Notes: a model not told the origin generated them from the letters alone. 64,000 nt of DNA from Streptomyces sp. NBC_00820 (GCF_036347055.1 NZ_CP108882.1:2121001-2185000); one strand, 5' to 3'. Positions 26,138 through 34,679 are shown, counted from the stretch's first letter. Numbers and translations are program-made.

Positions 26138-26998
26138 TCACAGCTCCTTGCGGAGATCCCGCAGGATCTCCTTCGTGCGTTGTGCCGTGGCGGCCTGCGC
26201 CGCCATGCGGTCCATGACCTCCAGGTGGGTCGCCACCTCGGAGCGCGCGTCCAGGTAGACGGCGCCGGTCAGGTACTCGCTGTAGACCATGTCCGGAAGT
26301 TCCGGCATGGCGAATCGGAACAGCACGAAGGGCCCGTACGTCCCCGGGTGGGGGCCGTTGGCGAACGGGGCCACCTGGAGCGTCACATGGGGCAGCTTCG
26401 TGGCGTCGAGCAGCTTGTCGATCTGCGCGCGCATCACCTCCGGGCCGCCGACCGGGCGGCGCAGGGCGGTCTCGTCCATGACCACCCAGAAACGGGGGGC
26501 GTCGGAACGGGTGAGCAGTGCCTGGCGCCGCATGCGCAGGTCGACATGGCGCTCGATGTCGTCGGGGCTCGTCTGGCCGATGGCGCCCGACTTGAGCACA
26601 CCGCGCGCGTAGTCCTCGGTCTGCAGCAGTCCGGGCACGAAGTGCGGCTCGTAGGAGCGGATGAGTGCGGCCGCTCCCTCCAGGCTGACGTACATCGAGA
26701 ACCAGCCGGGCAGGATGTCGTGGAAGCGCTGCCACCAGCCCGGCCTGTTGGCCTCCTCGGCCAGCCGCACGAAGAGGTCGGCCTCGTCGTCGGGAACGTC
26801 GTAGGTCTTCAGCAGCAGTTGGAGGTAGGGGATCTTGAGGGCGACCTCGGCCATCTCCATGCGGCGGACGGTGGCGGGGGCGACCCGGAGGACGCGCGCG
26901 GCCTCCTCTCGCTTCAGGCCGGCGCGCTCCCGTAGGTCCAGCAGGCGCCGACCGAGGACGACCTGGCCCACGGTCGGCGCGGACCGCGGTTCGCTCAC
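26138..26998 (-). CDS. XRE-family regulator with DUF5753 (WhiJ-like)
   Basis: A 286-residue DNA-binding regulator. Residues 10-70 are a Cro/CI helix-turn-helix (LRERAGLKREEAARVLRVAP, TVRRMEMAE); the rest is DUF5753 (FVPGLLQTEDYARGVL ... RRQALL ... WVVMDETALRRPVGG). GGAGG precedes the GTG at 26998. Such proteins, WhiJ being the best known, pair with DUF397 proteins and HATPase proteins and control development and antibiotic production in Streptomyces. The nested palindromes at 27191-27250 are its most likely operator. Confidence 0.92.
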   Translation of the reverse strand: MSEPRSAPTVGQVVLGRRLLDLRERAGLKREEAARVLRVAPATVRRMEMAEVALKIPYLQLLLKTYDVPDDEADLFVRLAEEANRPGWWQRFHDILPGWFSMYVSLEGAAALIRSYEPHFVPGLLQTEDYARGVLKSGAIGQTSPDDIERHVDLRMRRQALLTRSDAPRFWVVMDETALRRPVGGPEVMRAQIDKLLDATKLPHVTLQVAPFANGPHPGTYGPFVLFRFAMPELPDMVYSEYLTGAVYLDARSEVATHLEVMDRMAAQAATAQRTKEILRDLRKEL

Positions 26999-27190
26999 GC
27001 TCCCACCTCCGACAGAAGAAATCCCGTTGCGGCCAAGGAGGTCCCGCTCCGGCCGAAGCATCCCCACAGCCCTGCGGCGCCGTTCGAAGACCACTTCACC
27101 GACCCGGTCCGGATCGGTGACGGTCCCAATTGGCGCCGCTCTGGGTGCTGTTGCGAGCAGTGTGCCACGGCCTTTGACCGAGTCACACAA

Positions 27191-27250
27191 CACTCTGCAT
27201 TTTTCAGAGTGACACTTGCCAAGTGTTCATGGCACCGAGATAGTGGCAAG
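27191..27250. promoter_or_regulatory. Nested palindromic operator of the WhiJ-like module
   Basis: Three inverted repeats crowd the XRE/HATPase divergent region: CACTCTG (27191-27197) / CAGAGTG (27205-27211) around a T-rich loop; ACACTT-GCC-AAGTGT (27212-27226), directly abutting; and CTTGCC (27215-27220) / GGCAAG (27245-27250). The A+T-rich centre is unlike its surroundings. This is the expected place for autoregulation by the XRE/DUF5753 protein and for promoters in both directions. The whole spacer is 26999-27359; no gene was seen in it. Confidence 0.65.
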
Positions 27251-27359
27251 CGTGATTCCGTCCGCGCCCTTAGGAACAGACGTCGCCGCAGACCGTCTCG
27301 GTCTCGGCGCCGATGGGGTTCCCCCCGCTCGCACATGTCCGAGCGCGGGGGGAGGAGAA

Positions 27360-28019
27360 GTGCCCGGTGTGGGCGCCGCAGAGCGCCGGTTCCGGTTCGA
27401 GCTGGCCGTGCATCCGGGTACCCCGGCACAGGCGAGACGCCTGACGCGCGCCCGGCTGACCGAGTGGTCGGTGTGCGACGAGACCTGCGACGACACGGTC
27501 CTGGTCGTCTGCGAGCTGGTCACCAACGTGGTGGTGCACACCGCGAGCAGTCGCGTGGTGTGCGAACTGCGCGAACAGGACGGCACGGTGCGCGTGGCCG
27601 TACGCGACGAGGGCTGTGCGTCCGACGCCCCCCACCCCTACCCACAGCGTCCCGACGAGGAGCACGGGAGGGGGTTGCTCCTCGTCGGCACGCTGTGCCG
27701 GGCCTGGGGAATCCACGAGGACGGCCCGGGTCTGCTGATATGGGCCGAGCTGCCCCACCGGACGGAGGGAGCCCAGGACACCGCCGGGCACCACGACACC
27801 GCCACCGGGCACCACGACGGCCTCGGCACACCCGACGGTCTCGGCGCACCCGGCGGTCTCGGCGCACCCGGCGACCTCCACGCGTCCGACGGCCTCGGCT
27901 GCCGTAACGATCTCGGCTGGGGCACCCGCCCCAAGCCCGGCACGTCGGGCGACCAGGACGAGAGCGTGCCGCCGAAGCCCCGGAACGGGTCGGTTCCGGC
28001 GCCGCGGGGTCGCGGATGA
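27360..28019 (+). CDS. HATPase-domain protein (RsbW-like anti-sigma kinase fold)
   Basis: A 219-residue ATP-binding protein. The HATPase core covers about residues 5-130: N box VCELVTNVVVH, G1 box RDEGC, G2 region HGRGLLLVGTLCRAWGI. Actinomycete proteins of this type resemble RsbW/SpoIIAB anti-sigma kinases and accompany XRE-DUF397 pairs. The C-terminal 80 residues are low complexity with GLGAPG-type repeats. GGAGG is four bases before the GTG at 27360. An upstream in-frame GTG at 27243 is possible, but codons 27243-27359 have only about 60% G/C at third positions, so I prefer the shorter form. Confidence 0.82.
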   Translation: MPGVGAAERRFRFELAVHPGTPAQARRLTRARLTEWSVCDETCDDTVLVVCELVTNVVVHTASSRVVCELREQDGTVRVAVRDEGCASDAPHPYPQRPDEEHGRGLLLVGTLCRAWGIHEDGPGLLIWAELPHRTEGAQDTAGHHDTATGHHDGLGTPDGLGAPGGLGAPGDLHASDGLGCRNDLGWGTRPKPGTSGDQDESVPPKPRNGSVPAPRGRG

Positions 28020-28468
28020 GGGCCCGGGTGAACGGCGCCGACGATTCCGCCCGGTCACTGGGCATGAACACACTCGTACACCTCGGGCGGATGCGGCCGG
28101 CGCCGGAGCCGGATCGGGAACCGGCTCACCGGCTGTCCGTGCCCGAGGGCATGACGGCCCCGCTCGGCTGCGACGCCGTGGCCGTGCCGGCCCTGATCGG
28201 ACAGATGATCGTCCCGCGGCTGCCGCGGGTGGGGTGCGTGTACGCCGACGGCACGCGCTGGTGGTGGATCGTTCCGGCGGACTCCGACTACGCCCTCCCC
28301 TGGCCGGCCCCCGCCCACTACACCCCCGGCGCCCTGGTCCCGCACGCCGCCCGGCTGATCCACCGCCCCGAGGGCACGATCCCCTACACCCCGCCGATCC
28401 CCCTGTACCTGGCCCTGTGCCGGGTGACGGGCACGAACCCGGACTGGTCCCGGCCCGTCCCGGCGTAG
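28016..28468 (+). CDS. Conserved actinobacterial protein of unknown function
   Basis: A 150-residue protein, started by an ATG in an ATGA overlap with the HATPase gene; the Met at codon 17 (MNTLVHLGRM) is an alternative. It is rich in Pro and aromatic residues: DGTRWWWIVPADSDY, PWPAPAHYTPGALVP, PYTPPIPLYLALCRVTG. No membrane segment or catalytic motif was recognised. Coupling to the HATPase protein suggests a role in the same regulatory module. Confidence 0.7.
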   Translation: MRARVNGADDSARSLGMNTLVHLGRMRPAPEPDREPAHRLSVPEGMTAPLGCDAVAVPALIGQMIVPRLPRVGCVYADGTRWWWIVPADSDYALPWPAPAHYTPGALVPHAARLIHRPEGTIPYTPPIPLYLALCRVTGTNPDWSRPVPA

Positions 28469-28797
28469 CCACCGCGCCCGGTCCGGCGCAGCCACCGCGG
28501 CCAGGTCCGGCGCGGAAGGCACCGGACGCCTGGCGCGGACACCCGGTACCGCTCCAGGACGGGTTCCACCGCACCTCCGTACTCCCGCGCCTCCGTACCC
28601 CCGCGCCTCCGTACCCCCGCGTCCCTGTACCCCGCGCCTCCGTACCCCCGCACCGCGCACCTTCGCGCCTCCGCACCCTTCCGCTTCGCCGTCCGCACCC
28701 CTTTCACGCCCCCGGCACCCCCTCGCGCGCCCTGCCCCCGCCGCCGTCCCGCCCGGGATAGTGGCCGTTTGGTCCTGTCCCGGGGAGGAGGTGCGCG
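28469..28797 (+). repeat. Spacer with 16-bp cytosine-rich tandem repeat
   Basis: Positions about 28571-28651 carry the unit GCCTCCGTACCCCCGC in five copies, three near-perfect and two degenerate. The remainder of this 329-base spacer is pyrimidine-rich and has no gene. CGGGATAGTGG near 28756 and GGGGAGGAGG at 28782-28791 belong to the ABC transporter start region. Confidence 0.55.
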
Positions 28798-30744
28798 GTG
28801 CGCAAGAGGCGGGGGGCGGCCGGCCCCGAGGTCTCGGAGTCGGAGCGGCTGCTGTTCGGGGGGCAGCTGCGGTACGACATGGGATGGAACGAGCACTCCG
28901 AAGCGTTTCTGGAGCTGAGCTTCCGGGCGATGATGGCGCGGCTGCCCGGCATGCTGGCGTCCAGCCTCCGGCTGGCCCGGCAGGCGGACCCACGGGCCGC
29001 GCGTACGGTGCTGGTCGCCGAGGTGGGCCGGGGCGTGGCGCAGGCGGTGAGCCTGCTGGCCGTGAACAGCGCGCTGGGCCGGCTGCTCGGCGGGGCGGAC
29101 GTCGAACAGCGGCTGCGAGCCGCCGTACCGGCTCTGGTGGTCATGGCCGCCGTCCTGCTGGTCGCGGCGCTGCTGCGGGCCGCCTCGACCTACGCCACCG
29201 GGCGGCTCGAACCCAAGGTGGAACGGGTCGCGACCGAGCTGTACCTGGAACGTGCGTCGAATGTCGAGCTGTCCGCGATCGAGGACCACGCCTTCCACAA
29301 GCTGCTGGACACCGCGCAGTACGGAGCCCAGTCCGCGCGCCGGATGATCTCGTACAGCGCCCGCGTGATCAACGCGATGATCTCGCTGATCACGGCGGCC
29401 GGCGTCCTGACCGTGCTGCATCCCGCGCTGCTGCCGCTGCTGGTCACCATGACGCTGCCGAGCGCCTGGAGCGCCCTGACCAACGCCCGGCGCCGGTACG
29501 AGTCCTTCCACACATGGGTGCAGCACGCCCGGGCCGGGCATCTGATCGGCAGTCTGCTCACCGAGCCGGGTGCGGCGCCGGAGATCCGGGTGCACGGCGT
29601 CGGACCCTTCCTGCTGCGGCACTACCGGGCCATGTCGGAGACGGCGGAGGCGGAGCAGGCGCGGCTGTCCCGGCTGGCCGCCCGGACCGGCCTGATCGCG
29701 GCCACCTGGACCGGCGTCGCGACGCTCGCCACGTACGCCACGCTGGGCGCGCTGCTGCTGGGCGGCACGATGGCCCTGTCGGTGGCCGGTACGGCGGTCA
29801 TCGCGATCCGCACGGGATCGGCGAGCCTCGACACGCTGGTCCTGGAGATCAACCAGTTGCACGAGGAGGCCCTGTTCGTGGGTGATCTGCAGCGGCTGTA
29901 CGGGGAGGCGGCCGAGCGGGCGATCCCGGTCGGCGGCGAACCCCTGCCCGAGGACCCCAAGGAGATCCGGTTCGAGAACGTCACCTTCAGCTATCCGGGG
30001 GACGCCGCCCGCCCCGCGCTGGACGACGTGAGCCTCTCCCTGCCGCTCGGCCGGATCATCGCGCTCGTCGGCGAGAACGGCTCGGGCAAGACCACCCTGG
30101 TCAAGCTGCTCGCCGGGCTGTACACACCGGACCGCGGGCGGATCCACTGGGACGGCGTCGACGCCGCGACCGCGGACCGGCGGATGCTCGCCGAGCGCAT
30201 CGCGATGGTGGCGCAGGACTTCAAGCGGTGGCCGTTCACCGCCCGGGTGAACGTGGCCGTCGGCCGCTCGTCCGCTCCCCTGACCGAGGAACGACTGGCC
30301 GCGGCGGTGGTGGAGGCGGGGGCCGAGGAGGTGGTGGCGGACCTTCCGCGCGGCCTGGACACGCTGCTGGCCCGCAACTTCAGCGGCGGACACGAGCTGT
30401 CCGGCGGCCAGTGGCAGCGCCTCGGCATCGCGCGGGCCGCCTACCGGCGCGGGCACATCCTGATCGTGGACGAGCCGACGGCGGCGCTGGACGCGCGGGC
30501 CGAGCTGGAGGTGTTCGAGAAGATCAGGGCGCTGGCGGCCAACGGCCAGACCGTCGTCCTGATCACCCATCGGCTCGCCTCGGTCCGCCACGCCGACCTG
30601 GTGCACGTGCTGGAGCAGGGGCGGCTGGTGGAGTCCGGGACACCGGAGGAGCTGCTGGCCAAGGGCGGCGTCTACGCGGAGCTGTACGCGCTGCAGGCGG
30701 AACAGTTCACGGCGCCGGTGCCGGCCCCCAAACCGGCGGCCTGA
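28798..30744 (+). CDS. ABC transporter, fused permease and ATPase
   Basis: A 648-residue half-transporter that should act as a homodimer. An N-terminal cytoplasmic segment of ~60 residues precedes an ABC type-1 membrane domain (about 65-370, five or six helices). The nucleotide-binding domain has Walker A GENGSGKTTL, Q-loop VAQDFKRWPF, signature LSGGQWQR, Walker B ILIVDEPT and the H-loop ITHR. The GTG at 28798 follows GGGGAGGAGG. It resembles MsbA/peptide exporters; a peptidase domain is absent. The substrate is unknown; no precursor peptide gene was seen nearby. Confidence 0.92.
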   Translation: MRKRRGAAGPEVSESERLLFGGQLRYDMGWNEHSEAFLELSFRAMMARLPGMLASSLRLARQADPRAARTVLVAEVGRGVAQAVSLLAVNSALGRLLGGADVEQRLRAAVPALVVMAAVLLVAALLRAASTYATGRLEPKVERVATELYLERASNVELSAIEDHAFHKLLDTAQYGAQSARRMISYSARVINAMISLITAAGVLTVLHPALLPLLVTMTLPSAWSALTNARRRYESFHTWVQHARAGHLIGSLLTEPGAAPEIRVHGVGPFLLRHYRAMSETAEAEQARLSRLAARTGLIAATWTGVATLATYATLGALLLGGTMALSVAGTAVIAIRTGSASLDTLVLEINQLHEEALFVGDLQRLYGEAAERAIPVGGEPLPEDPKEIRFENVTFSYPGDAARPALDDVSLSLPLGRIIALVGENGSGKTTLVKLLAGLYTPDRGRIHWDGVDAATADRRMLAERIAMVAQDFKRWPFTARVNVAVGRSSAPLTEERLAAAVVEAGAEEVVADLPRGLDTLLARNFSGGHELSGGQWQRLGIARAAYRRGHILIVDEPTAALDARAELEVFEKIRALAANGQTVVLITHRLASVRHADLVHVLEQGRLVESGTPEELLAKGGVYAELYALQAEQFTAPVPAPKPAA

Positions 30745-30764
30745 GCGGCCCGGCCCCACTCCCC

Positions 30765-30941
30765 TCAGTCGGCGGAGTCATGACCGCGCACGATCACGAG
30801 GAAGGTGTCCGTCGCGAGGTCCATCACGACCTCGGCGGGCAGTCCTTCGAGCCGCCGCGCTCGCGCGAACTCCTCCGCGGGCCATGATCCCCGCGGGCCA
30901 CCGGCGGGAAAGCGGCCGAGCACGGTTCGCCCGTTCACCAT
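30765..30941 (-). CDS. Small conserved-looking protein, 58 residues
   Basis: A short gene with strong signals: GGAGGT six bases before ATG at 30941 and a G/C-biased third position throughout. The product opens MVNGRTVLGRFPAGGPRGSW, continues with a Pro-Ala-Glu-Glu segment and ARRLEGLPAEVVMDLATD, and ends in the hydrophobic strand TFLVIV and HDSAD. It looks like a compact soluble fold; no family was recognised. It converges with the ABC transporter, 20 bases between stops. Confidence 0.65.
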   Translation of the reverse strand: MVNGRTVLGRFPAGGPRGSWPAEEFARARRLEGLPAEVVMDLATDTFLVIVRGHDSAD

Positions 30942-31063
30942 CTCGCACCTCCAGAAGGCGTCGTACTTATTGGAGTTAACGCCTGGGAGGAGGGAACGGC
31001 TCGCTCAGTGACGCGACTGAGACATGGTCGACACCTTTGGCGGCAGGACCGGCACGTTCCGTA

Positions 31064-31708
31064 TCAGTCCTCGTACTCGTCGTGATGGCGAAGCCGGTCG
31101 CTGCCGTGCGGACGCCGCCCGAGGGCCGTCAGGTCGAGCAGACCCCCGATGGTGCCGAGTCCGTCCAGTCCTTCGTCGTACACCGAATAGGTGTGGAAGA
31201 TCCGGTCGCGCTCCCGGAGGAAGCAGCTGAGGCCCGGGCGCTCGACCGGGTCCCCGGCCCGGTCCACGGTCGCCTCGAAGTCGCGGTTGAAGTCGCTGTG
31301 GCAGGAGGAGTACCAGGGCACCGCCCAGCCCATCCGCGCCTTGAACGGCAGGATGCGGGTGAACGGCGCCCGGGAGACGGCCGCGAAGGAGGTGTTGCGG
31401 GCCCGCAGGTGGGCGAGGTGGCCCACCTGGTCGAGGAAGGCCGAGCAGCACGGGCAGCCGGCCTCCCACTCGGGCGCGAACATGAAGTGGTGGACGACGA
31501 GCTGGGCACGGTCCTCGAAGAGGTCGCGCAGGGTGGCCTTTCCGTCGCCGCCCTCGAAGACGTACTCCGGGTCGACCTCGACCATGGGCAGCCGTCGCCG
31601 CTCGGCACTGAGCGCCGCTCGCGCGCTGCTGACCGCCTCCTCCTTGCGCTGCAACTCCTCGCGCGCCGCCCGCCACTGCTCGCGCGAGACGATCTCCGGA
31701 AGCGACAT
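31064..31708 (-). CDS. DUF899 thioredoxin-like protein
   Basis: A 214-residue DUF899 protein, thioredoxin fold. Recognisable parts are LPEIVSREQWRAAREELQ, PMVEVDPEYVFEG, the peroxiredoxin-like strand VVHHFMFAPEWEAGCPCCSA with a CPCC motif, and WAVPWYSSCHSDFNRDF. ACAGGAGGGCCC precedes the ATG. The family is common in actinobacteria and proteobacteria; no substrate is established. Confidence 0.88.
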   Translation of the reverse strand: MSLPEIVSREQWRAAREELQRKEEAVSSARAALSAERRRLPMVEVDPEYVFEGGDGKATLRDLFEDRAQLVVHHFMFAPEWEAGCPCCSAFLDQVGHLAHLRARNTSFAAVSRAPFTRILPFKARMGWAVPWYSSCHSDFNRDFEATVDRAGDPVERPGLSCFLRERDRIFHTYSVYDEGLDGLGTIGGLLDLTALGRRPHGSDRLRHHDEYED

Positions 31709-31819
31709 GGGCCCTCCTGTACGACGGTCGGTTCAAGGTGCTGACCGCCACCGCGCGCGGAACTCATCGGCGCGCGCCGAGTTTTTTTCCGCGCCACCGC
31801 GGAGTCGGCGCCGAACAGG

Positions 31820-31935
31820 GTGCGAAGCCGGTGCCGAGCAGGCTGCGGAGCCGGTGCGAAGCCGGTGCCGAGCAGGCCGCGGAGCCGGTGCGAAGCCGGT
31901 GCCGGGCCGCCACCGGACCGCCGTCGAACCGCTGT
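31820..31935. repeat. 34-bp tandem repeat upstream of DUF899
   Basis: The unit beginning GTGCGAAGCCGGTGCCGAGC (31820) and ending CGGAGCCG is repeated at 31854 with one change and then in part at 31888. A second small repeat family, ACCGCCGTCGA/ACCGCTGTCGA, follows to 31953. The spacer has no gene. Confidence 0.65.
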
Positions 31936-31975
31936 CGAACCGCCGTCGACCGACGCCCAGCCGCTCGACGGGGGC

Positions 31976-32749
31976 TCAGCGCGCGGACTCCAGGCCCAGG
32001 CCCAGTACCTCCTCCGCTTCCTCCAGGGCATGCGTCAATGCCTTCGGCTCCGGTCGCAACGCGCCCACCACCGTGTCGATCCCCCGCAGCCCGGCGCGCT
32101 CCAGCAGCCGCTTCTCGTTCGTCACCCACTCCCCGCGCGCCGCCAGCACCGCGTGACCGGCCTGCGCGGCAGCAAGGGCCATGGCGCCGGCGACCTCGGT
32201 GAGACGGGCGTGCGGGGCGTGGTTGGCCTTGGCGTAGGACAGGGTCGCGCGGGCGATGCCGGCCCAGCGCTCGGCGGCGCTGCGGCGCAACGCGTCGGGG
32301 TAGGCGGCGGGACGGGGCAGCCGGCCGCGCAGCACCTGGTTGACGGCCAGTTCCGCCACGACCAAGTAGCTGGGAATCCCGGCGAGATGGAAGAGGAGCG
32401 GCTCCACCCGGAACCGCCCCTGCCCCGCCTCGGCCAGTTCGCGCTCCACGACGTCGAGGTCCCGGTAGTGCACGTCGACCCGCCGCCCGTCGATGGTCAG
32501 CCACGCCCCGCCGTTGAACACACCGCCGCCCCAGGCGCCGACCTCGCAGACCTCGCCCTCCCAGCCGATCGCGCGCAGGTCGTCGGGGTCGAAGGGGCCG
32601 CGGTAGTAGACCGCCAGGTCCCAGTCGCTGTCGGGGGTGTGCGTGCCCTGGGCCCGGGACCCGCCGAGGGCCACGGCCCGGACCGTGGGGAGGGCGGCCA
32701 GCCGGTCGGCCGTGGTGGAGAGGAACTCGGAGTCGGAAAGAGCGGACAT
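31976..32749 (-). CDS. Nucleotidyltransferase (pol-beta fold, MNT-like)
   Basis: A 257-residue protein with a minimal nucleotidyltransferase domain: LGGSRAQGTHTPDSDWDLAV (about residues 28-47) carries the GS motif and the DxD metal pair, and VDVHYRDLD the third acidic residue. The C-terminal half is helical (DUF4037-like). Relatives transfer nucleotides to small molecules, RNA or protein, for example aminoglycoside adenylation. GAAGGA precedes the ATG at 32749; a longer upstream frame is antisense to ridA and rejected. Substrate unknown. Confidence 0.82.
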   Translation of the reverse strand: MSALSDSEFLSTTADRLAALPTVRAVALGGSRAQGTHTPDSDWDLAVYYRGPFDPDDLRAIGWEGEVCEVGAWGGGVFNGGAWLTIDGRRVDVHYRDLDVVERELAEAGQGRFRVEPLLFHLAGIPSYLVVAELAVNQVLRGRLPRPAAYPDALRRSAAERWAGIARATLSYAKANHAPHARLTEVAGAMALAAAQAGHAVLAARGEWVTNEKRLLERAGLRGIDTVVGALRPEPKALTHALEEAEEVLGLGLESAR

Positions 32750-32935
32750 GGCGATCCTTCCAGGAAGCACGAGCGGCCGGTGCCGGGAACCTGGGCCCGG
32801 CCGGACGGCACTCCTTCCGACGGGTAGGCCGAGGTGGCGTCCGGGCTCCGGAGGGTACAGCGAAAATCGGGTGCGCCGGTCCGGAGCGGCCCCGGATGAT
32901 GGGGAGGTTGACCACCCTTCACTCCAGGAGCCGCC

Positions 32936-33349
32936 GTGATCAAGCGAGTTACCGTGCCCGGACTCTTTCCGCCACCCACGTACTCCCACGCCTCCCTCGT
33001 CGAAGCGGGCACGAAGCTCGCGTTTCTCGCGGGGGCCGTGCCCTTGGACGAGAAGGGCGAGCTGGTCGGAGCGGGAGATCCGGTGCGGCAGGCCGAGCAG
33101 GTGATCGGCAATCTGCGGGAGCAACTGCACGCCGTCGGCAGCGCCTTGGAGCATGTGGTGTCGACCGAGGTGTATGTGGTGAGCGGCGAGACCTCCGTGC
33201 TGTCGGCGGTGTGGGAGGTGGTCGAGTCCTCGGGGCTGAGCCGTGGGCCGCACTCGTCCACCCTGCTCGGGGTCTCCTGCCTCGGCTACACCGGCCAGTT
33301 GGTGGAGATCACGGCGACGGCCGTGGTGCCGGAGCCGGAGGTCGCGTGA
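32936..33349 (+). CDS. RidA-family protein
   Basis: A 137-residue YjgF/RidA family member. The usual pattern is visible: FPPPTYSHASLVEAG, LAFLAGAVPLDEKGELVGAGD, RQAEQVIGNLREQLHAVG, VVSTEVYVV and a final VEITATAVV. It lacks the classical arginine of the imine-hydrolysing RidA subgroup in a recognisable RxC motif, so it may belong to an Rid group of other function. GGAG precedes the GTG start. TGATG overlap joins it to the GNAT gene. Confidence 0.88.
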   Translation: MIKRVTVPGLFPPPTYSHASLVEAGTKLAFLAGAVPLDEKGELVGAGDPVRQAEQVIGNLREQLHAVGSALEHVVSTEVYVVSGETSVLSAVWEVVESSGLSRGPHSSTLLGVSCLGYTGQLVEITATAVVPEPEVA

Positions 33350-33837
33350 TGACGGCCCCTGTCGTTCTGCGCCGGGCGGTGGCGGCGGACGCTCGCGCGG
33401 CCGCCGACGTCTGGCTGCGGTCCTTCGCCGCCGCGCTGCCCACAGTCGTCCGGCCACGCTCGGACGACGAGGTGCGGGACTACATCCGGGACGTGGTCGT
33501 CCCCCTGCGGGAGACCTGGGTCGCCGAGACCGAGAACGAGACCGAGAGCGAGAGCGGGGGCGGGGGCGGGGGCGGGATCGTCGGCTTGATGGTCCTCGAC
33601 GGGGACCTTCTGTCCCAGCTGTACCTGGACCCCGGCTGGCGGGGGCGCGGCCTCGGCGACCGGTTCGTCGCGCTGGCCAAGGAGCGCAGTCCCGGCGGGC
33701 TGTCCCTGTGGACCTTCCAGGTCAACAAGCCCGCCCACCGGTTCTACGAGCGGCACGGCTTCACGGCCGTCGAGTTCACCGACGGCAGCGGCAACGAGGA
33801 ACGGGAGCCGGACGTGCGGTACGTGTGGCGGCCCTGA
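33349..33837 (+). CDS. GNAT-family N-acetyltransferase
   Basis: A 162-residue GNAT protein. The acetyl-CoA site is LYLDPGWRGRGLGDRFVALA (motif A), and the later part reads FQVNKPAHRFYERHGFTAVEF. A Glu/Thr/Ser run followed by seven glycines (about 60-77) interrupts the strand before motif A; it is encoded by GAGACC/GAGAGC and GGGGGC hexanucleotide repeats and probably varies between strains. The ATG overlaps the ridA stop by one base. Acceptor unknown. Confidence 0.88.
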   Translation: MTAPVVLRRAVAADARAAADVWLRSFAAALPTVVRPRSDDEVRDYIRDVVVPLRETWVAETENETESESGGGGGGGIVGLMVLDGDLLSQLYLDPGWRGRGLGDRFVALAKERSPGGLSLWTFQVNKPAHRFYERHGFTAVEFTDGSGNEEREPDVRYVWRP

Positions 33838-33852
33838 CCCGACGGCGCGTAC

Positions 33853-34566
33853 TCACGGCCGCCGTGTCCGCTGGTCCAGCCCGGCCGCGTCCGCTGCCGT
33901 GCGCAGCACCTCGCGCAGCATCCCGGGGGTGAGCCGGCCGGTGAAGGTGTTGCGCTGGCTGACGTGGAAGCAGCCGAAGACGTCCAGACCGTCGAGTACG
34001 ACCCGGGCTCCGTGGGCGAAGGCCGGGCGAGGGCGGGGAACGTTCCAGCCCGCCTCGGTGAACGCGGGCATAGCGGCCTGCCAGCCGAAAGCGCCCAGGA
34101 TCACGGCGGCCCTGAGGGTCGGGCGCAGCAGCTCCAGTTCCGTCACCAGCCAGGGGCGGCAGGTGTCGCGTTCGCCCGGGGTGGGCTTGTTGGCGGGCGG
34201 GGCACAGTGCACGGGGGCGGTGACGCGGACACCGTACAGTTCCAGGCCGTCGTCGGCGCTGGCGGAGGTGGGCTGCGAGGCCAGCCCCACGTCGTACAAC
34301 GCCTGGTAGAGCACGTCTCCGGAGCGGTCTCCGGTGAACATGCGGCCGGTGCGGTTGCCGCCGTGCGCGGCGGGCGCCAGCCCGATGATCACCAGGCGGG
34401 CGTCGGCCGGCCCGAAGCCGGGCACCGGCCGCCCCCAGTACGTCCACTCGGCGAACGCCGCGCGCTTGGTGCGGGCCACCTCCTCGCGCCACTCCACGAG
34501 CCGGGGACAGGCCCGGCAGCCCGCGATGCGCCGGTCGAGCCGGGCCAGGCCGCTGCTGTCGTCCAT
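33853..34566 (-). CDS. Family 5 uracil-DNA glycosylase (UdgB-type)
   Basis: A 237-residue Fe-S uracil-DNA glycosylase. Cluster cysteines are seen in CRACPRLV and in VHCAPPANKPTPGERDTC. Motif A is GLAPAAHGGNRTGRMFTGD, lacking the usual polar catalytic residue as in family 5; the C-terminal motif is HVSQRNTFTGRLT. It removes uracil, and in this family hypoxanthine and other deaminated bases, the first step of base excision repair. The ATG at 34566 gives MDDSSGLARLDRRIAGCRAC. It is divergent from the S4 gene. Confidence 0.93.
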   Translation of the reverse strand: MDDSSGLARLDRRIAGCRACPRLVEWREEVARTKRAAFAEWTYWGRPVPGFGPADARLVIIGLAPAAHGGNRTGRMFTGDRSGDVLYQALYDVGLASQPTSASADDGLELYGVRVTAPVHCAPPANKPTPGERDTCRPWLVTELELLRPTLRAAVILGAFGWQAAMPAFTEAGWNVPRPRPAFAHGARVVLDGLDVFGCFHVSQRNTFTGRLTPGMLREVLRTAADAAGLDQRTRRP

Positions 34567-34673
34567 ACGGCCACCGTATGCCGGGGCCGATGGGGCGGGC
34601 GCCCGGTGAGGGTCCGGACGGCGCCCCTCCTGCCCCACCGGAAATCGCGTCCCGGTCCATCACCTCCAGGAGT

Positions 34674-34679
34674 TAGGGT
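34674..34679 (+). promoter_or_regulatory. TAGGGT -10 element of a leaderless S4 gene
   Basis: TAGGGT ends seven bases before the ATG at 34687, the spacing expected for a leaderless mRNA. There is no well placed ribosome site between them (AGGAG is inside the promoter). No clear -35 was found. Confidence 0.5.

Noticed and set aside
27270-27272. TTA codon at the beginning of the HATPase gene
   Set aside because: It lies before the preferred GTG (27360) in a stretch with only about 60% G/C at third positions, probably leader rather than coding.
28571-28651. 16-bp repeats as a CRISPR array
   Set aside because: Head-to-tail without unique spacers, and no cas genes nearby.
28798-30744. ABC exporter as part of a RiPP cluster
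   Set aside because: No precursor peptide, protease or modification enzyme gene lies next to it; neighbours are a small soluble protein and DUF899.
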